Below, piece after piece: positions 1 to 7,327 of a stretch of DNA of 10,344 nt. A program made the position numbers and the translations under genes. Each line of letters begins with the position of its first letter. The stretch's first letter is position 1. The DNA lies in the NCBI GenBank assembly GCA_023435265.1, contig JAEYRZ010000002.1, forward strand, positions 1 through 10,344, in the 5' to 3' direction. The DNA comes from Pseudomonadota bacterium (lineage in GTDB: Bacteria > Desulfobacterota > Desulfobacteria > Desulfobacterales > Desulfosarcinaceae). The notes under the pieces were generated by a model, which was given only the letters and a program-made list of their open reading frames with translations, did not search any database and had not been told where the DNA came from.

Positions 1-86
1 ATATCGATGCTGGCTTCGAAACGAAAGGTCTCGAGACGGGGGGTGACGTGCAGCCGATACCTGAGCGGCTGGATGCTCTCGGACAT
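1..86 (-). CDS. M1-family aminopeptidase, N-terminal fragment (runs off window)
   Basis: Only the first 28 codons are inside the window; the gene continues beyond position 1. The peptide opens MSESIQPLRYRLHVTPRLET and continues with an F-x-F-E-A-S-I-D pattern. This resembles the first beta strands of M1 zinc aminopeptidases, where P-x-x-Y-x-L-x-x-x-P-x-L-x-x-F-x-F-x-G-x-v-x-I is the usual opening. Such enzymes remove N-terminal residues from peptides, usually in the cytoplasm; the catalytic HExxH motif would lie far outside the window. The ATG at 86 is preceded by AGGAG at a normal distance, and a good sigma-70-like promoter lies 50 nt further upstream. The family call rests on a short fragment, so it is moderate; the start itself is well supported. 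Confidence 0.6.
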   Translation of the reverse strand, partial: MSESIQPLRYRLHVTPRLETFRFEASID

Positions 87-136
87 ACGGTTCTCCTGTT
101 GCGGTTTGGCGGTTGGAGCGGACGGACCTTCAGGTG

Positions 137-164
137 ATTATAACGTGTAAAATGCATTTGTCAT
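137..164 (-). promoter_or_regulatory. Sigma-70-type promoter for the aminopeptidase gene
   Basis: On the minus strand, ATGACA (159-164) and a perfect TATAAT (137-142) are separated by 16 nt. The predicted start of transcription is near 130, giving a leader of about 45 nt before the ATG at 86. The -35 differs from TTGACA at one base. No operator-like dyad is obvious. The assignment rests on consensus match and position only. Confidence 0.6.
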
Positions 165-234
165 GCGCAGGCGACAACGGGCCGGAGCGGCCGGTTTGCG
201 CAGGCCCGCCTCCGCACCCCGCCCGCATCAATAC

Positions 235-263
235 TTGAAAAGACCGGATGCATGGCGTATGTT
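235..263 (+). promoter_or_regulatory. Candidate sigma-70 promoter for the 306-1202 gene
   Basis: TTGAAA (235-240) and TATGTT (258-263) are 17 nt apart, with 5/6 and 4/6 matches to consensus. Transcription would start near 270, downstream of the ATG at 252 but upstream of the ATG at 306. That agrees with the ribosome-binding-site evidence for the later start. The rest of 87-305 shows no gene. Confidence 0.35.
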
Positions 264-305
264 TGCTGGAACAGTTTACGGCAACGCCGCCGTCAGGAAC
301 AATGC

Positions 306-1202
306 ATGGATAGAACAGTCAAAATACTCGTGATCCTGTTCGCCGTGGTCGGCATTAGCTTGTTCGGTTACCACTGGGTCAACCAGTGGCATACCAAAGG
401 GCTGCAGCAAGCCACGCTGGCCGAAAAAGAAGCCTGCCTGCAACGCATCGCCCAGCTGGAGGCCGAAATCGCGCAGTTGGTCCAGGAAGCCGGAACCGCG
501 CGCAGCGCGACGGGCGCAGCCGATATGGTCAATGTCTTCGGCGTCAGCCGCCCGGAAGCACCCGGAAAGCCCGAGACGGTCGATTGCCAGAATGTGACCG
601 CCCAAGCGGTGGCCTTCTTCCGTTATCTGGACAGCAAGGCCTATCTGCTGCGCCCGGGCGTCAACATGCAGGCCGAAGAACTGTTCGAAGAGATGAAGGC
701 CAAGCTCGGCACCCAGCGCCCGATCAATTCGGGCGAAATGGAAGACCTCTACAGCCTGATGCGCAATGTCACCCATTTCTACCGCATCCTGGGCAAGGAC
801 CGCGTGGATGCGATCAAGGAGATCCTGCACAGCGAGGCCGAGGTCATGGAGCCGGCGATGGCCGTTTTGTTCAGCTGGATGACGGCCTGCAACAGCGCCG
901 ATCCGAACGCCAAGACGCAGCCCAGCCTCGACACCCTGTACCAGTATGCCACGTTCTTCCTCAACACACTGGGCGGGCGCAGTTATCTGCTGCGGCGCGA
1001 CAGCCGAATGCGCATGCTCGTCAACTACTACTCCCTGCTGGTCGTCGACATGGCCAACGATGCCCGGCGGAACGTTCACGGCCTCGATCTGCGGCCGCAC
1101 CTCGATTATCTCTTTTACGATCTGAACAATCAGAAGGGATTGATGTACCGCGAACGCTATTTGACGCGGCTCGCGGCGCTGCGCGGGAAGTACAACCAGT
1201 AG
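306..1202 (+). CDS. Membrane-anchored coiled-coil helical protein, function unknown
   Basis: I do not recognise this 298-residue protein. It starts with a short basic end and one hydrophobic segment (about residues 6-24) that fits an uncleaved inner-membrane anchor. A charged, heptad-like coiled coil follows at about 32-65, then a low-complexity linker (65-95). From about 98 to the end it is mostly helical and probably periplasmic. Two similar stretches, F-F-R-Y-L-D-S-K-A-Y-L-L-R at 104-116 and F-F-L-N-T-L-G-G-R-S-Y-L-L-R at 217-230, suggest that the helical part is an internal duplication. There are no catalytic-type motifs. I chose the ATG at 306, not the one at 252, because AGGA lies 7 nt upstream, the membrane segment then sits at the N-terminus, and the candidate promoter overlaps 252. 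The gene stands alone and converges on the ABC-F gene with a 30-nt gap. Confidence 0.75.
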   Translation: MDRTVKILVILFAVVGISLFGYHWVNQWHTKGLQQATLAEKEACLQRIAQLEAEIAQLVQEAGTARSATGAADMVNVFGVSRPEAPGKPETVDCQNVTAQAVAFFRYLDSKAYLLRPGVNMQAEELFEEMKAKLGTQRPINSGEMEDLYSLMRNVTHFYRILGKDRVDAIKEILHSEAEVMEPAMAVLFSWMTACNSADPNAKTQPSLDTLYQYATFFLNTLGGRSYLLRRDSRMRMLVNYYSLLVVDMANDARRNVHGLDLRPHLDYLFYDLNNQKGLMYRERYLTRLAALRGKYNQ

Positions 1203-1232
1203 ACCTCCCGCCGCGACCACCCGATTCCTTCA

Positions 1233-3113
1233 TCAGGCGCCGTCCAGCAAGACATCCAGTTCCGCCAGGCGATGGTCGAATTGCGCTTCGATGGTTTCTT
1301 TCTGACGGTACAGTTCTTCCAGGCCGCCGAAGCGCTCGTCGATGGCGCTGCGGTATTGATGAATTTCCTGGGAGAGCCGGCCGATGCGCGCGCCGTCGCG
1401 TGACTGCGAGGCTTGTACGAGGGCGCTGTTCAGTTCGGCCACGCGGTTTTCATCGGCCTCGATGTCCGCTTCCACCTGGGCGATGCGGGTTTCGATGGGC
1501 TTGAGCTGCCGCGAGCGTTCGACGATGACGGCCGAGCGTTGACGGCGCATCTCTTTGCGGCTGATGCGCTCGGCCGCCTGCAGATCCTGTTTTTTGGGCT
1601 CGTTAACCGCAAGCCGCACGGCGTCGGATTCATCGCCCCAGCCCCCTTTTTCCAGAAATTCCTGGTATGTTCCGTCAAAGGCCGCCGCCTGGTCCTGCTG
1701 GAAAACGATCAGCCGCTGAGCCAGGGCATGCAGGAACATTTCGTTGTGGGTGACCATGATGACCGCGCCGTCGAAGTCATCGACCGCCGCCAGCAGGGCG
1801 TCGCACGATTCGAGATCCAGATGATTGGTGGGCTCGTCCAGCAGAAGCAGGTTGACCGGCCGGACGAGCAGCTTGCCCAGCATCACGCGCGCCTTTTCGC
1901 CGCCCGAGAGCACGTTGATCTTCTTGAGCGCTTCGTCCCCCTCGAACAGCATGGCGCCGCATATGTTGCGGGCCTGCTGGCGGTCCACATCCGGATGACT
2001 GGCCTGGATTTCCTGCTCGACGGTAAACGCATCGTTCAGGGTCTGGATATTGGTCTGTTCGTAAAACCCGCTGACCACGCCCGGATGGTACGCGACTTCG
2101 CCGGCCGACGGATCGAGCTGCCCGGCCAGAAGTTTCAAGAGGGTGGTTTTGCCTTTGCCGTTGGGCCCGACGACACACACCCGGTCCCCGGCATTGATGG
2201 AGAATTCGAGGTCCTTGAAAAGCAGCGGCTGATCGTTGTAGCCGAACGCCAGGCTGCGGGCGCTGAGTACATGCTTGCCGCGGAACGGTACGCTGCGGAA
2301 CGTGAATTCCAGGTCGCGGACCTTCTCCAGCCGGGAACGCTTTTCCAGTTTGGCCAGCGTCTTGACGCGCGACTGCACCAGCCCGGCCAGGCGTGCTTTG
2401 GCGCGGAAGCGGGTGATGAACTGCTCGATCTCCTTGGCGCGCCGTTCGTCGTTCAGGCGCGTCTTCTCATAGATCTCCTCGTCCTGGGCGATCTGGGTGT
2501 AGTATTTCTCCGTGTTGCCCGCGATCTTGCGCACCTTCTGGCGGTGAATGCCGAGCGTATGGGTCACCAGGCGGTCCATGAAGCTGCGGTCGTGGGTGAT
2601 CAGCATCAATTCGTGGGGCCAGCCGGACAGAAACCGTTCGATCCAGCGGATCGAGGTGATATCCAGATAATTGGTCGGTTCGTCCAGCAGCAGCAGATCG
2701 GGCTCGGAAATCAGGACCTTGGCAAGGTTGAGGCGCACCTGGAAGCCGCCCGAAAACTCCTGTGGAGCGCGCTGCAGATCGTGCTGCGCGAATCCCAGAC
2801 CAGCAAGAATCTTTTCGGCTTTCCAATGGTGATCCGCTTCGCTGGGCGGCAGACCCAGCATGCCTTCTTCGAGGATGGTGTTACGGGTAAACGCGAGTTG
2901 CTGCTGCACGTAGCCGATCCGGTAATTGCGAGGCAGGCTGACGTTTCCGGAATCATAGGTTTCCTCTCCCACCAGAATGCGCAACAGGGTGGTCTTGCCG
3001 TGCCCATTGCGGCCGACGAGGCCGACGCGTTCCCGCGGGTTAATTTTGAAGCTGATGCCGTCAAAGAGGCAATGGCTGCCGTAGCTTTTGGTGAGATTGT
3101 CGACTGCGATCAT
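1233..3113 (-). CDS. ABC-F family ATPase (YheS/Uup-like)
   Basis: A soluble 626-residue protein with two ABC ATPase domains and no membrane segments, the ABC-F layout; members act on ribosomes, not in transport. Domain 1 has Walker A GRNGHGKTT (34-42), signature FSGG (120-123), Walker B LLLLDEP (140-146) and switch His174. A charged helical linker at about 210-265, with many Arg and Lys, fits the P-site tRNA interaction motif. Domain 2 has GPNGKGKTT (317-325), LSGGEKAR (402-409), LLLLDEP (422-428) and His456. A C-terminal coiled coil covers about 505-623, as in Uup and YheS. Both Walker A motifs read GKTT, not the commoner GKST. The ATG at 3113 begins MIAVDNLTKSYG, the normal family start; a TTG at 3215 would add 34 unlike residues and overlap a candidate promoter. 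There is no strong Shine-Dalgarno. The exact subfamily is uncertain, and a resistance role is not suggested by context. Confidence 0.93.
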   Translation of the reverse strand: MIAVDNLTKSYGSHCLFDGISFKINPRERVGLVGRNGHGKTTLLRILVGEETYDSGNVSLPRNYRIGYVQQQLAFTRNTILEEGMLGLPPSEADHHWKAEKILAGLGFAQHDLQRAPQEFSGGFQVRLNLAKVLISEPDLLLLDEPTNYLDITSIRWIERFLSGWPHELMLITHDRSFMDRLVTHTLGIHRQKVRKIAGNTEKYYTQIAQDEEIYEKTRLNDERRAKEIEQFITRFRAKARLAGLVQSRVKTLAKLEKRSRLEKVRDLEFTFRSVPFRGKHVLSARSLAFGYNDQPLLFKDLEFSINAGDRVCVVGPNGKGKTTLLKLLAGQLDPSAGEVAYHPGVVSGFYEQTNIQTLNDAFTVEQEIQASHPDVDRQQARNICGAMLFEGDEALKKINVLSGGEKARVMLGKLLVRPVNLLLLDEPTNHLDLESCDALLAAVDDFDGAVIMVTHNEMFLHALAQRLIVFQQDQAAAFDGTYQEFLEKGGWGDESDAVRLAVNEPKKQDLQAAERISRKEMRRQRSAVIVERSRQLKPIETRIAQVEADIEADENRVAELNSALVQASQSRDGARIGRLSQEIHQYRSAIDERFGGLEELYRQKETIEAQFDHRLAELDVLLDGA

Positions 3114-3199
3114 ACGATTCAGCGGAACGGGCCTGGAATGCCGTTCCGCACCTTTCAGACCCCATGGAAATAGCGAATGCGGTGCATCACCGGCGAATG

Positions 3200-3228
3200 T
3201 TTTTATCGGAATCAAGGTCCGGCGTCAA
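3200..3228 (-). promoter_or_regulatory. Candidate promoter for the ABC-F gene
   Basis: On the minus strand TTGACG (3223-3228) and TAAAAA (3200-3205) are 17 nt apart. Transcription would start near 3193, about 80 nt before the ATG at 3113. The -10 match is only 4/6, so this is tentative. The rest of the divergent gap (3114-3393) shows no further gene, and I could not pick a convincing promoter for the plus-strand DUF1328 gene. Confidence 0.35.
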
Positions 3229-3393
3229 TCCGCTTGCTGCGGCGCCTCATTCCTGCGGCGCGCTGCGGATGGACCTACGGCTGTTTCGAAGGCGGAATCC
3301 GGGATCCGATCCCAAAGATTGGGGCCTTGTGGGCATACCCGGCTTTTCGGCGGGAGCTTACTGTCTTCCTAACGTTGAATGTGGAGGTGGAAA

Positions 3394-3564
3394 ATGCTCA
3401 AATGGGCTTTGGTCTTTCTGGTAGTGGCCATTATCGCCGCCATTTTCGGTTTTACCGGAATTTCTTCGGCGGCCGCGGGAATCGCGAAGATCCTTTTCGT
3501 CGTCTTCCTGGTATTGTTCGTTATCTCGCTCATATTCGGATACGGAGGACGGAGAAGCATTTGA
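3394..3564 (+). CDS. Small DUF1328/YtjA-type membrane protein
   Basis: A 56-residue, very hydrophobic protein starting MLKWALVFLVVAIIAAIFGF and ending in a basic tail, G-Y-G-G-R-R-S-I. There are two membrane segments (about 4-20 and 31-49) joined by a small-residue stretch T-G-I-S-S-A-A-A-G-I-A-K. This is the typical sequence and length of the DUF1328/YtjA family (about 55 residues), whose function is not established. A longer reading from 3379 would add five residues, but the ATG at 3394 has a strong GGAGG a few bases upstream (3382-3386) and gives the normal family N-terminus. The gene is transcribed alone: divergent from the ABC-F gene and followed at once by an intrinsic terminator. Confidence 0.88.
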   Translation: MLKWALVFLVVAIIAAIFGFTGISSAAAGIAKILFVVFLVLFVISLIFGYGGRRSI

Positions 3565-3568
3565 GGCC

Positions 3569-3612
3569 GCAGGGCGTGTACCGGAACCATTTCCGGTGCA
3601 CGCCCTGCTTTT
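3569..3612 (+). terminator. Intrinsic terminator after the DUF1328 gene
   Basis: An 18-bp stem (3569-3586 paired with 3591-3608, including one G-T wobble) closes a CCAT loop and is followed by TTTT. It begins 5 nt after the stop codon. The stem is nearly perfect and GC-rich at its base, so termination should be efficient in the plus direction. There is no matching T-run for the minus strand. Confidence 0.88.
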
Positions 3613-3652
3613 CTGATCTTACAATTATGACAGGATCGTAAAAGTATTCTAG

Positions 3653-3715
3653 ACCACAGAGCACAGAGGAAAATAATTGATAACTTACCTCTGTGTTCTC
3701 TGTGAACTCTGTGGT
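3653..3715. repeat. CTCTGTG/CACAGAG inverted repeat element
   Basis: The right arm holds three CTCTGTG units at an exact 9-nt period (3689, 3698, 3707). The left arm holds two inverse CACAGAG units head to tail (3655 and 3662). The outer ends, ACCACAGAG (3653-3661) and CTCTGTGGT (3707-3715), are perfectly complementary, as are CACAGAGG (3662-3669) and CCTCTGTG (3688-3695). The middle right unit is left unpaired as a bulge, and an AT-rich loop (3670-3687) joins the arms. It sits alone in the gap between the DUF1328 terminator and the 3' end of the cytochrome b gene. It looks like a dispersed intergenic repeat or small non-autonomous element. It could also act as a 3'-end structure for the minus-strand operon, but it has no clear T-run. 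Confidence 0.8.
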
Positions 3716-3775
3716 TGATCTACGGGCTCATCGATTGTGATGGATTCGGGGCGTTTTGCGAATTCATTACAGCCG

Positions 3776-4432
3776 CTAATTATACTGCCTTTCCCGGGGA
3801 CGCTCCCATTCTTCCACCCGGGTTCCTTCCGGTACGTCTTCCCAGCCGGTGATCATCGCCTTGATATGTGCAAAGATTTTGTGCCCGGTCGTGGTCATGT
3901 AAACATGCACGATGAGAAAGGTCAGCAGCGCGAATCCGCCGGCCGTGTGCAGAACCGCCAGGACATCGAGCGGGAGAAATGCGAGCCCCCATCCGGTCCA
4001 GCTGTTGTATCCCCAGTAGAGCAAACCGGTCAGCATCTGCACCGGCAGCAGAAAGGCCGCCAGGGAGAGATAGGTCAGGCGCTGCAGGGGATTGTGCTTG
4101 GCGTCCTTGCGCTTGGGAACCGGATGCGGCTCGCCCTTGAAGATGCCGTAGGCGTAGTGGCGCATCACGGCCAGCATCTTGCGCGTGGTGGGAATGTACT
4201 GACGCCATTCACCGGTCGTGAAGACCCAGAAGACGAAGAAGGCGAAAGCGATCAGCCATCCCAGGCCCACGAAATTGTGAATCCGCACGGCCCGGTGAAA
4301 CCCGAAAAGGTTCAAGCCATTGTGGATCTCGAAACCGGTCAGCAGCAGGATGAGAATCAGGGCGCTCTGCAGCCAGTGCCAGAAGCGTTCGTACCGGGTG
4401 TACAGGTAAATCGTCGTCCATTTGCCGGTCAT
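3776..4432 (-). CDS. Cytochrome b561/Ni-Fe-hydrogenase-type b cytochrome subunit
   Basis: A 218-residue integral membrane protein with four hydrophobic helices (about 20-36, 54-72, 119-138, 158-180). Candidate haem-ligand histidines are His19 (F-W-H-W), His52 (I-H-N), His162 (L-H-T-A-G-G) and His176 (I-V-H-V-Y-M). This is the layout of the two-haem b subunits that link periplasmic dehydrogenases or reductases to the quinone pool (hydrogenase, formate dehydrogenase and thiosulfate reductase b subunits). The end, with G-H-K-I-F-A-H-I-K-A-M-I-T-G-W, is also typical. It is the last gene of the operon. Its ATG lies 4 nt beyond the octaheme cytochrome stop, and its GGAGG lies inside that gene, so translation is probably coupled. 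It is the obvious quinone-side partner of the octaheme cytochrome. The direction of electron flow is not visible. Confidence 0.9.
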   Translation of the reverse strand: MTGKWTTIYLYTRYERFWHWLQSALILILLLTGFEIHNGLNLFGFHRAVRIHNFVGLGWLIAFAFFVFWVFTTGEWRQYIPTTRKMLAVMRHYAYGIFKGEPHPVPKRKDAKHNPLQRLTYLSLAAFLLPVQMLTGLLYWGYNSWTGWGLAFLPLDVLAVLHTAGGFALLTFLIVHVYMTTTGHKIFAHIKAMITGWEDVPEGTRVEEWERPRERQYN

Positions 4433-4436
4433 GCAG

Positions 4437-6077
4437 TTATTCCTCCCTCTTGCGGCCGTTGCTGAAGATGCGGCCCAGGCCGTGCAGCGAAACGCCCAGC
4501 AGCGATCCCAAAACAGCGATCCAGCCCATCGTATCCAGAAGGTTGATGCGGTCGCGGCCGGGCATGTAGACGCCGGAGATATCGTTCAGCCGGCCGGACC
4601 CGCGCACGTGGCATTCGGCGCATCCGACCGTACTCTGCTTGGGGGCGACCATGTGCGTGGTCGGGAAGTAGTAGCTCGATTCGACGAAATCGAATTCGCC
4701 CGAGAACGCCACATCCAGGGCCGCCTGACCTTTGGCGAGCGCGCTCGGCCAGTCCAGCGTGCTCCAGTAGCCTTCCTTGCCGGAGAGCAGGGGGGCCAGC
4801 AGGGTTTTATGAACTTTGTCGTAGGGCTGTTTGCCCCGATGGACCTTGAAGGGAAAGATGCGCGACTGGGGATCGCGGGGATCGCCGACGGGCGCGCTCA
4901 CCGCCACCCGTGTGGTCGGATCGATGGTGTCCTTGACGGTCAAGGTCTGCATCGAGCCGTTGAACCAGCGGTATTCGGGTTTGACCTCCTTGGCCCAGGT
5001 CATGGCCCCCTTGATCGACAGGTAGTCTTCCTTGCCCAATGCTCCCGTTTCCTTGTAGGGCTTGCCGTCCTTGAGTTTTCCGGCCTGCGACCAATCCCAG
5101 GACATCTTGGTCGGATTCACGCGTGCGAAAGTGGGAATATGGCAGCTCTGGCAGGCCACCTTGTCCGTGTGGTCGTTTGCCTTGTGGCCGGCCTCGTGGG
5201 GCGTGCTGCCGTGACAGGATTCGCAGGTGATCTTGGGCGTGAGGTCGTCTTCGATCAGGCTCTTGCGTTCCGTGTAGGCCGGCTTGGAGTAGATGCGGCC
5301 GGCGATGTTGTGCTGCAGGGTGGTGTGGCAGCGCGTGCATTCGAAATTCTGCCCGTCGACGCCCATATGGACATCCAGGGCTTTGTTGGGCTTGGTGAGC
5401 GATGTGTCCAGATCGCCGTGTTTCACGCCGTCCCCGCCGCCGCCCTTGAAATGGCACTCGCCGCAGTTCTGGCGCGTGGGCCGGCTGATGCTCTGCGCCG
5501 CCGCATGCAGGTTGGCCTGGATCTCCCTGGCGAGCTCCCGTTCATCCGGGTCGTCCGAATCGGCGAACGCGCTGTAATCTTCAAAGGCTTCGCCGAAATT
5601 GATATTCTTCTGGCTGTGGCAGGCCAGGCAGTTCACGGCGCTTTGCGGGCCGCTCCAGCTGGGATGGCAGGAGAGGCAGCCTTTATCCTGCATGTTGTTG
5701 CTGGAGAGACAGAAATTGTTGATCGCATCGCCCGCCTTGCCGAGCCGCTTTCCGTTTGCATCGGTGTAGCCGATCCAGGTCCAGTGGATCGTGGTGTGAA
5801 ACTGGCTGTCGGCCTCGGAGTGGCAGGAGAGGCAGGCCGCGGTGATGTCCGCACCCTGGCGGAATTCTTTCTGCAGCGCCGTGTGCTTGCTGTGATCGGT
5901 GGTGGTCCAGGCCTTCTGCGGTTTGACCGCCTGGCGGGCCAGGGCCAGGCCCGGCGACGACGCGTGCGCATCGTTCTCTTCACTGTTGTCCGCCAGGGCG
6001 AATCCGGCGCAGGCCAGAGTCGCGGCGACCAGCAGCCCGACCAAGGCGTGTCGTTTATTCCCGAAAAGCGTTCTCAT
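4437..6077 (-). CDS. Octaheme c-type cytochrome, tetrathionate reductase (OTR) family
   Basis: A 546-residue secreted multihaem cytochrome. The signal peptide has basic residues and a hydrophobic core (about 10-28) with likely cleavage after A-L-A (residue 29). There are exactly eight CxxCH motifs, starting at Cys82, 134, 150, 205, 247, 285, 309 and 486. The long haem-free stretch between the seventh and eighth and the overall length match octaheme tetrathionate reductase-type cytochromes. The Shewanella member reduces tetrathionate, and also nitrite and hydroxylamine, in vitro, and uses a lysine as one haem ligand; I cannot place that lysine here. A hydrophobic segment at about 512-537 followed by R-K-R-E-E predicts a C-terminal inner-membrane anchor with the haems in the periplasm. 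AGGTGAAG precedes the ATG at 6077. It lies 71 nt after the rhodanese gene and is coupled to the cytochrome b gene. The physiological substrate is unknown. Confidence 0.92.
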   Translation of the reverse strand: MRTLFGNKRHALVGLLVAATLACAGFALADNSEENDAHASSPGLALARQAVKPQKAWTTTDHSKHTALQKEFRQGADITAACLSCHSEADSQFHTTIHWTWIGYTDANGKRLGKAGDAINNFCLSSNNMQDKGCLSCHPSWSGPQSAVNCLACHSQKNINFGEAFEDYSAFADSDDPDERELAREIQANLHAAAQSISRPTRQNCGECHFKGGGGDGVKHGDLDTSLTKPNKALDVHMGVDGQNFECTRCHTTLQHNIAGRIYSKPAYTERKSLIEDDLTPKITCESCHGSTPHEAGHKANDHTDKVACQSCHIPTFARVNPTKMSWDWSQAGKLKDGKPYKETGALGKEDYLSIKGAMTWAKEVKPEYRWFNGSMQTLTVKDTIDPTTRVAVSAPVGDPRDPQSRIFPFKVHRGKQPYDKVHKTLLAPLLSGKEGYWSTLDWPSALAKGQAALDVAFSGEFDFVESSYYFPTTHMVAPKQSTVGCAECHVRGSGRLNDISGVYMPGRDRINLLDTMGWIAVLGSLLGVSLHGLGRIFSNGRKREE

Positions 6078-6148
6078 GCTTCACCTGTCCAGGGGCGGCG
6101 GATTCCGTCCAACAAAGCGGCCGGAACCCGCCTGGGGATGAGTGGTTG

Positions 6149-7288
6149 TCAGGCCGGTTCCTTGAGCGTGAACGTTCCGTCCTTGCGGATGGTCAGTTCG
6201 CCGTCCAGGTAGTAGACCTCCTGCAGCTCGGGCCGCAAATCCTTGACCATGTAGTACGATTCGCCGCTGCGTGCGCCGGTGCCGCAAACGAAGACGATCG
6301 GTTTGTCCGCCGGAAGCGTCGGAATCTTTTTCTCCAGATCGTCCACCGGGATGTTGACCGCCGTCTTCAGTGTGCCTTTGGCGTATTCATTACTGTCGCG
6401 CACATCGATCATTAAAATGCGCTCCGGATTTTCGGACAGGATCTGTTTGAACAACGCCGGGTCGATGGTTCCTTCGGCTTTGCCCTTTTTCATTTCACCG
6501 GCGCCGGCTTTGGCCACGGTCGCCGAACCGGCGGCCGCCACCCAGCCCGGGTAGCCTTCAGGATAGACTTTGACATTGGTATATCCCAGGGCGATGGCCT
6601 TGGATGCCGATTTGTTGCTCAACGGGCACGCCAGGCCGCCGCAGTAAAAGATTAGCGGTTTATTCTTTTCGGCGGGCAGCTGGCCCCTGAGTTTGTCGAA
6701 CTGGCTGTCGGAGATCGAGATCGCGCCGGGAATATGGCCCTGGTCGTATTTGGCCTGTTTGGGGCGGGAATCGATCAGCAGCATGTCGGCCTGGGCGTCC
6801 ATCTGCTGCTGAATCCAATCCGTGGAAACGGCCGCGAAGTTGCCGGGAACCTTCATCCAGCCGGGAAAGCCGTCGGCAAACACCTTGACGTTGGAATAGC
6901 CCAGCGCTTCCGCCTTGCGCGCCGATTTGTGACTCAAGTCACAGGCCGGTCCTCCGCAGTAGAAAATCAGCAGGGCGTTCTTGTCGGCCGGCAGTCTGTC
7001 CGTCATTTTGGCGAACTGGCTGTCGGGGATGCTGACCGCCATGGGGATATGACCTTCGTCGTACTTGGGCCGCTTGGGACGCGAATCGATCAGCATCACC
7101 CCCTCTGCCATGGGGACCTGAACGTGCTGCTTGACGAATGCCGCATCCACAATCGAATGAAACGGCGCATCCGCCGCTGCAGCCGGCTGGGGTGCCGGCG
7201 CGCCGGGTGACAGGGTGCTGCAGCCGGCCCCGAGGACGAGCAATACGCTCAAGGCCGTCACGAGGTTAAGGGATTGTCTGCTACGCAT
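6149..7288 (-). CDS. Lipoprotein with three rhodanese domains
   Basis: A 379-residue exported protein with lipobox L-G-A-G-C (Cys23), so probably lipid-anchored, then an Ala/Pro linker. Three rhodanese domains follow. Domains 1 (about 64-149) and 2 (about 169-254) are close copies: each has L-I-D-S-R-P, K-Y-D-x-G-H-I-P and an active loop F-Y-C-G-G-x-A-C (Cys111/Cys116; Cys216/Cys221), where a cysteine replaces the usual loop arginine. Domain 3 (about 290-372) has D-V-R-D, then the canonical loop C-G-T-G-A-R-S (Cys335). Rhodaneses carry persulfide sulfur on the loop cysteine; the paired cysteines of domains 1 and 2 could instead form a disulfide or bind polysulfide. GGAG lies 6 nt before the ATG. 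The gene sits 39 nt after the small cytochrome-like gene and 71 nt before the octaheme gene. It is likely a periplasm-facing sulfur carrier for the octaheme cytochrome. Confidence 0.92.
   Translation of the reverse strand: MRSRQSLNLVTALSVLLVLGAGCSTLSPGAPAPQPAAAADAPFHSIVDAAFVKQHVQVPMAEGVMLIDSRPKRPKYDEGHIPMAVSIPDSQFAKMTDRLPADKNALLIFYCGGPACDLSHKSARKAEALGYSNVKVFADGFPGWMKVPGNFAAVSTDWIQQQMDAQADMLLIDSRPKQAKYDQGHIPGAISISDSQFDKLRGQLPAEKNKPLIFYCGGLACPLSNKSASKAIALGYTNVKVYPEGYPGWVAAAGSATVAKAGAGEMKKGKAEGTIDPALFKQILSENPERILMIDVRDSNEYAKGTLKTAVNIPVDDLEKKIPTLPADKPIVFVCGTGARSGESYYMVKDLRPELQEVYYLDGELTIRKDGTFTLKEPA
6527..7099 (-). repeat. Tandem duplication of rhodanese domains 1 and 2
   Basis: The coding segments for domain 1 (6842-7099) and domain 2 (6527-6784) are direct repeats 315 nt (105 codons) apart. 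Long identical peptide stretches such as LIFYCGG and ALGY-x-NVKV remain, and the DNA is still visibly similar. Domain 3 (6173-6421) is much more diverged, so the first two arose from a later duplication. Confidence 0.8.
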
Positions 7289-7327
7289 GGTTTTCTCCTT
7301 TTTGCTGCCGATTCGAATGGCGCGGTC

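Noticed and set aside
252..305. Upstream ATG extending the 306-1202 gene by 18 codons
   Set aside because: It has no Shine-Dalgarno, overlaps the candidate -10 element and would put an Arg/Gln-rich stretch before the membrane segment.
276..1220. 314-codon minus-strand frame and an overlapping plus-strand frame (386-1504)
   Set aside because: Both overlap the 306-1202 gene, which alone has a ribosome-binding site, a membrane anchor and a coherent helical protein. The alternatives are rich in Arg, Pro and Ala in the way of shadow frames.
1413..3173. 586-codon open frame on the plus strand
   Set aside because: It is antisense to the ABC-F gene, whose protein has all expected motifs; the plus-strand translation shows no recognisable domain and is a GC-rich codon shadow.
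3114..3215. TTG start extending the ABC-F gene by 34 residues
   Set aside because: ABC-F proteins normally begin right before the first beta strand, as from the ATG at 3113, and the TTG sits inside the candidate promoter.
3653..3715. CRISPR array
   Set aside because: The units are 7-9 nt long with no spacers of constant length and they face each other; this is an inverted repeat, not a CRISPR.
4422..6212. 596-codon open frame on the plus strand
   Set aside because: It lies antisense to the octaheme cytochrome with its eight CxxCH motifs; the translation looks like low-complexity shadow sequence with no signal or domain.
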